From: Candidatus Falkowbacteria bacterium
GTDB lineage: Bacteria; Patescibacteriota; Patescibacteriia; Patescibacteriales; Patescibacteriaceae
DNA length: 64,000 bases
Direction: 5' to 3'
Assembly: GCA_016699775.1 (NCBI GenBank)
Contig: CP065010.1
Span: 1-64,000, forward strand
Part shown: positions 60,387-64,000 of the stretch, in pieces
Numbering within the stretch: the first letter of the stretch is position 1
How the letters are laid out: every line of letters begins with the position of its first letter
Notes under the pieces: model-generated
The model's database searches: none
Told to the model about the DNA's origin: nothing
Seen by the model: the letters and a program-made list of their open reading frames with translations, nothing else
Program-made: the position numbers and the translations under genes

Positions 60387-62381
60387 ATGAACAACATAAT
60401 TTTATTTGTTCTTGGCTCAGCGGCCATCGCCATTATATATGGCATTATTTACATTAATGTTATTTTGAAATTGCCTGAGGGTAATGACAAAATGAAACAG
60501 ATTGCTCGTGCTATTCAAGAAGGAGCAAAAGCTTATTTAAATCGTCAATATAAAACCGTGGCCATGGCTGCGATTGTGTTGTTTTTAATTATTGGTTTTA
60601 TCCCTCCTTTGGGTTGGATGACTGCTTTAGCCTTCATCATCGGTGCATTTTTGTCTGCGGTGGCTGGTTATATTGGAATGAATATTTCTGTTCGCGCCAA
60701 TGTTCGAACAACCGAAGCAGCACGACACGGAATGCATAAAGCTCTGGATGTGGCTGTTAAGGGCGGAAGTGTTACTGGTATGTTGGTGGTTGGCTTGGCT
60801 TTACTTGGAACAGCAGGTTTTTATTTTGTAACTCACGATATCCCCGCTTTAATTGGTCTTGGATTCGGTGGTTCATTAATTTCAGTTTTTGCCCGTTTGG
60901 GTGGTGGTATTTTTACCAAAGCCGCTGACGTTGGTGCTGACTTAGTTGGAAAAGTTGAAGCTGGAATTCCAGAAGATGATCCACGTAACCCAGCTGTTAT
61001 TGCTGACAACGTTGGTGACAATGTTGGTGATTGCGCTGGTATGGCTGCTGACCTTTTTGAAACATATGTTGTTACAACTATAGCTGCTATTGTTTTAGCA
61101 AGTTTGATTTTCCCTGCAAGTTATGAAAATGCCATGATTTATCCATTAGTACTTGGCGCAGCTTCAATTATTACTTCTGTTATCGGAATTTTCTTTATTA
61201 GACTTGGTAATGGAAAAAATATTATGGGTGCTTTGTATAAAGGTTTGATTGCTGCTGGAGTTTTGGCTGCGATTGCTTTTTATCCAATCACACAATGGTT
61301 AATGAAAGATAATGGTTTAGTCTTAACAACTAATTTATACATTTGTACTCTCATTGGTTTGGCCGTTACTGCTTTAATGGTAGTGATTACTGAATACTAT
61401 ACTTCTACTGAATATAAACCAGTTAAAGATATTGCTGAATCTTCAACCACTGGACACGGAACAAATATAATTACTGGGTTAGCTGTTTCAATGAAATCAA
61501 CTGCCTTGCCCGTGATTGTTATTGTGGCTGCAACCTGGTTTTCATTTCAGTTAGGTGGTTTATATGGAATTGCGATTGCTGCAGTAGCAATGCTTTCAAT
61601 GGCTGGAATTATTGTAACGATTGATGCGTATGGTCCAATTACAGATAACGCCGGAGGAATTGCGGAAATGGCAGAGCTTGATGAAAGTGTTAGGGCTGTG
61701 ACTGATCCTTTGGATGCTGTTGGTAATACAACTAAAGCTGTGACTAAAGGTTATGCGATTGGTTCAGCTGCTTTAGCTGCTTTGGTTTTGTTTGCAGATT
61801 TTACACATAGTGCTGGATCTAGTTTTCAATTTTTGTTAAGTGATCCACATGTAGTGTCTGGATTGTTTATCGGTGGGTTATTGCCATATTATTTTGCAGC
61901 GCTTTCAATGCAAGCGGTTAGTAAAGCGGCTGGAAGTGTTGTTGAAGATGTGCGAGCTCAGTTTAAAGAAAAACCAGGAATTATGTCTGGTACTGAAATG
62001 CCTGATTATGGAAGAACAGTTGATATCGTAACTAAGGCGGCAATTTCTCGTATGACTATTCCAGCTTTGATCCCGGTTGTTGTGCCAATTATTGTTGGCT
62101 TTGGTTTGGGCGTTGAAGCTCTTGGTGGATTATTAATTGGAACAATTATTACAGGTATTTTTGTAGCTATTTCTATGACCTCAGGTGGAGGTGCTTGGGA
62201 TAATGCCAAAAAATATATTGAGAACGGATTTTTTGGAGGCAAAGGTTCTGAGGCTCACAAAGCTGCTGTAACTGGTGATACTGTTGGTGATCCATACAAA
62301 GATACAGCAGGACCGGCTATTAATCCAATGATTAAAATTATTAACATCATCGCCCTTCTGATTGTTGGACTTTTGATTTAA
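60387..62381 (+). CDS. hppA: Membrane-bound H+-translocating pyrophosphatase, K+-independent type
   Basis: 664 residues, about 16 membrane segments. The substrate motifs are complete: [59 protein letters not shown], and near the end [20 protein letters not shown]. At the K+-dependence position the protein reads [15 protein letters not shown], with Lys (about residue 450) where K+-dependent enzymes have Ala; the known rule makes it K+-independent and therefore proton-pumping. It couples PPi hydrolysis to ion transport and would energise the membrane of an otherwise fermentative cell. Confidence 0.96.
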   Translation: MNNIILFVLGSAAIAIIYGIIYINVILKLPEGNDKMKQIARAIQEGAKAYLNRQYKTVAMAAIVLFLIIGFIPPLGWMTALAFIIGAFLSAVAGYIGMNISVRANVRTTEAARHGMHKALDVAVKGGSVTGMLVVGLALLGTAGFYFVTHDIPALIGLGFGGSLISVFARLGGGIFTKAADVGADLVGKVEAGIPEDDPRNPAVIADNVGDNVGDCAGMAADLFETYVVTTIAAIVLASLIFPASYENAMIYPLVLGAASIITSVIGIFFIRLGNGKNIMGALYKGLIAAGVLAAIAFYPITQWLMKDNGLVLTTNLYICTLIGLAVTALMVVITEYYTSTEYKPVKDIAESSTTGHGTNIITGLAVSMKSTALPVIVIVAATWFSFQLGGLYGIAIAAVAMLSMAGIIVTIDAYGPITDNAGGIAEMAELDESVRAVTDPLDAVGNTTKAVTKGYAIGSAALAALVLFADFTHSAGSSFQFLLSDPHVVSGLFIGGLLPYYFAALSMQAVSKAAGSVVEDVRAQFKEKPGIMSGTEMPDYGRTVDIVTKAAISRMTIPALIPVVVPIIVGFGLGVEALGGLLIGTIITGIFVAISMTSGGGAWDNAKKYIENGFFGGKGSEAHKAAVTGDTVGDPYKDTAGPAINPMIKIINIIALLIVGLLI

Positions 62382-62390
62382 ACATTGACC

Positions 62391-63683
62391 ATGAAAGTAG
62401 AAAGAAAAAATATTTCTGAAAATCGAATAGAGTTAATCATTGAAGTTAGTGCTGAAGAAATGGTTGATTATTGTAAGATTGCCGCTCAAACAATTTCAGA
62501 AAATACAAAAATTGAAGGATTTCGACCTGGAAAAGCGCCTTATGACATAGTTAAGGCGAGGGTTGGTGATATGGTGATTCTTGAAGAAGCATCACGTGTC
62601 GCAGTCTCAAAAAGCATTGATAAAGCGATAACTGATAACGTTACCGAAGAATGGGTTGGTCAACCAGAAATAACTATTTCTAAACTTGCTCCAGAAAATC
62701 CTTTTGAATATCGAGCATTAATGACATTGTTGCCATCTGTTGAACTTGGCGTCTATAAAGATTTAAATTTAGAGCCAGTATCAGTAGTTGTTTCAGATGA
62801 TGAAGTTGAAAAAATGATTGAACAGTTACGCGATGTTCGTGTTAAAGAAGCGGCTGTTGATCGTGCTTCTGAACATGGTGACAAAGTAATAGCTGATGTA
62901 AATTTATTTTTAGATAAAGTTCCGGTTGAAGGTGGTCAAGCAAAAGAAGTGGCAGTGATTCTTGGTAAAGATTATTTTGTGCCTGGTTTTGATGAACAAG
63001 TAACAGGAATGAAGGCTGATGAAAGTCGTGAATTTTTTCTAACCTACCCAGCTGACCATCATCAGAAAGGTTTGGCTGGAAAAAAAATTGAGTTTACCGT
63101 AAAAGTAAAGCAAGTGTATAGCCGTGAATTACCAATTGTTGATACTGAGTTTGTTTCTGCCTTTGGTTTAAAAGATGTTGACGAGTTAAAGAAAAATATT
63201 ATTCAAAGCCTAGAAGCTGAAAAAAAATCTGAGGCTGATAATACCTTTGAGCGAACAATGCTTGAAAAAATTATTAGTAATTCTACTTTAGGTGAATTGC
63301 CTGATAGTTTAATTATGCAAGAAGCTCGAACCATGATGCATGAACTTGAACATAATGTTACTCGTTCAGGTGGAAAGTTTGAAGACTATCTTTCAAATAT
63401 TGGTAAGACAACTCAACAATTAATTTCTGATTTTCGACCACAAGCAACTGATCGAGTAAAGGCGGCGCTTGTGTTGCGAGAAATAATTAAAGCTGAGAAT
63501 ATTATAGTAAGTGATAGCGATATTGAAACAGAATTAGATTTGTTAAAAAAGCAATATGGCCATGATCAAAAAGCTATGGAGTCTTTAACTAATCCGGCGT
63601 ATCGTCGACATCTTTCTACCTTGTTGTTAAATAGAGAGATTTTGAAAAAATTAAAAGATTGGAATACTAAACAATCTCTATGA
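62391..63683 (+). CDS. tig: Trigger factor (ribosome-associated peptidyl-prolyl isomerase)
   Basis: 430 residues from the ATG at 62391 (MKVERKNISENRIELIIEVS). The ribosome-binding motif reads KIEGFRPGKAPYDIVKARVG (GFRxGKxP). The FKBP-like PPIase domain (DKVIADVNLFLDKVPVEGGQ.. PGFDEQVTGMKADESREFFL) and the C-terminal chaperone arms (LPDSLIMQEARTMMHELEHN, SDIETELDLLKKQYG) follow. It folds nascent chains at the exit tunnel. It starts 9 bases after hppA, and its stop overlaps the smpB start (ATGA). Confidence 0.96.
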   Translation: MKVERKNISENRIELIIEVSAEEMVDYCKIAAQTISENTKIEGFRPGKAPYDIVKARVGDMVILEEASRVAVSKSIDKAITDNVTEEWVGQPEITISKLAPENPFEYRALMTLLPSVELGVYKDLNLEPVSVVVSDDEVEKMIEQLRDVRVKEAAVDRASEHGDKVIADVNLFLDKVPVEGGQAKEVAVILGKDYFVPGFDEQVTGMKADESREFFLTYPADHHQKGLAGKKIEFTVKVKQVYSRELPIVDTEFVSAFGLKDVDELKKNIIQSLEAEKKSEADNTFERTMLEKIISNSTLGELPDSLIMQEARTMMHELEHNVTRSGGKFEDYLSNIGKTTQQLISDFRPQATDRVKAALVLREIIKAENIIVSDSDIETELDLLKKQYGHDQKAMESLTNPAYRRHLSTLLLNREILKKLKDWNTKQSL

Positions 63684-64000
63684 CCGTCCTTGCGCTAAAC
63701 AAACGGGCCCGGTATGACTATGAGGTGCTCGAAACATTTAGCGCTGGTATTGTGTTAAGCGGAGCAGAAGTAAAATCAGCTAAGGCGGGCCAAGTTAGCC
63801 TTAAAGGTAGTTATGTAGTTTTCCATTCTAATGCTCATCATATTGAAGCCTTTGTAATCAACGTTCATATTTCCCCATATAAGTATGCTGTAAAAAAGGA
63901 ATTATACCTTCCTGATGCTCCACGAAAACTCCTTCTTCGTAGACGAGAAATCAACTATTTATTAGGAAAAAGAGAGGAAAAAGGCTTGACATTAGTGCCC
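63680..64000 (+). CDS. smpB: SsrA-binding protein SmpB, 3' end outside the window
   Basis: 107 codons are visible. MTVLALNKRARYDYEVLETF, IVLSGAEVKSAKAGQVSLKG (the OB-fold core motif) and KRELYLP-like KKELYLPDAPRKLLLRRREI are SmpB signatures. SmpB delivers tmRNA to stalled ribosomes; the tmRNA gene is not in this window. The ATG (63680-63682) overlaps the tig stop codon, so the two are translationally coupled. The C-terminal tail, which enters the mRNA channel, is cut off by the window edge. Confidence 0.95.
   Translation, partial: MTVLALNKRARYDYEVLETFSAGIVLSGAEVKSAKAGQVSLKGSYVVFHSNAHHIEAFVINVHISPYKYAVKKELYLPDAPRKLLLRRREINYLLGKREEKGLTLVP

Overview
The window looks like a chromosomal segment of a Candidate Phyla Radiation (Patescibacteria, probably Parcubacteria-type) bacterium. 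The evidence is an AT-rich sequence and densely packed single-copy housekeeping genes. Many starts lack a Shine-Dalgarno (SD) sequence. VirB2/TrbC-like pilin paralogues are abundant, the proteins are short with lineage-type tails, and almost no biosynthetic genes are present. The order rpsF-ssb-rpsR runs into efp with no rplI (L9), and L9 is known to be missing from several CPR lineages. The exact phylum is an inference.

Layout. 0-6 kb: partial tRNA-Asp, a frameshifted sdpI-like gene, ychF, a TRM11-type tRNA methyltransferase, then rpsF-ssb-rpsR-efp behind a consensus promoter and a well-formed S6:S18-binding leader. 6-11.5 kb (minus): a solute-binding lipoprotein, a cysteine-rich pilin, a RodZ-like HTH protein and recA in one run, then yifB. 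11.5-16.3 kb: four-helix-bundle protein, groES-groEL under a CIRCE operator, lgt, an orphan lipoprotein. 16.3-24.4 kb (minus): nitroreductase, trhO, a YgjP-type metallopeptidase, an aminoglycoside-phosphotransferase-like kinase, tRNA-Ser, an RsuA/RluB pseudouridine synthase, an O-antigen-ligase-like protein, an EamA permease, a GH1 glycosidase. 24.5-29 kb: rpmF, nusB, rnc, a DksA/TraR zinc-finger protein, lspA; then a kinase-like protein and tsaE. 29-35 kb: two large surface proteins transcribed divergently and a CtlX-type amidinotransferase. 35-38.7 kb: tRNA-Val, tRNA-Leu, rplS, clpP, an unlisted frameshifted small gene, a diacylglycerol-kinase-like protein, bactofilin, tRNA-Arg, tRNA-Ala.

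38.7-46.8 kb is the replication-origin neighbourhood: rpmH-rnpA-yidD-yidC on the minus strand, dnaA and dnaN on the plus strand, and DnaA boxes in the dnaA-dnaN gap and in two AT-rich gaps further left. Between tRNA-Cys and yidC lies the most striking non-coding element, a stretch of about 287 bases (41299-41585). Its two ends pair over about 37 base pairs, and it can fold either as a rod with a central bubble or as a multi-hairpin form. The architecture resembles 6S RNA, but the identity is unproven.

46.8-55 kb (minus): a class A penicillin-binding protein and a five-gene envelope-glycopolymer cluster. 55-57.7 kb: six tandem pilin-like genes, the first set apart by a strong SD and a downstream hairpin. 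57.8-64 kb: a second orphan lipoprotein, nusA, a 3x tandem repeat, a K+-independent-type H+-pyrophosphatase, trigger factor, and the start of smpB.

Two dispersed repeat families recur in gaps. One is AT-rich, built of AAAGTTATAA-like units often in inverted pairs. The other is a GC-rich palindrome (ATCCCCGA..TCGGGGAT) that has also invaded one coding sequence. No CRISPR array, transposase or rRNA gene was seen.
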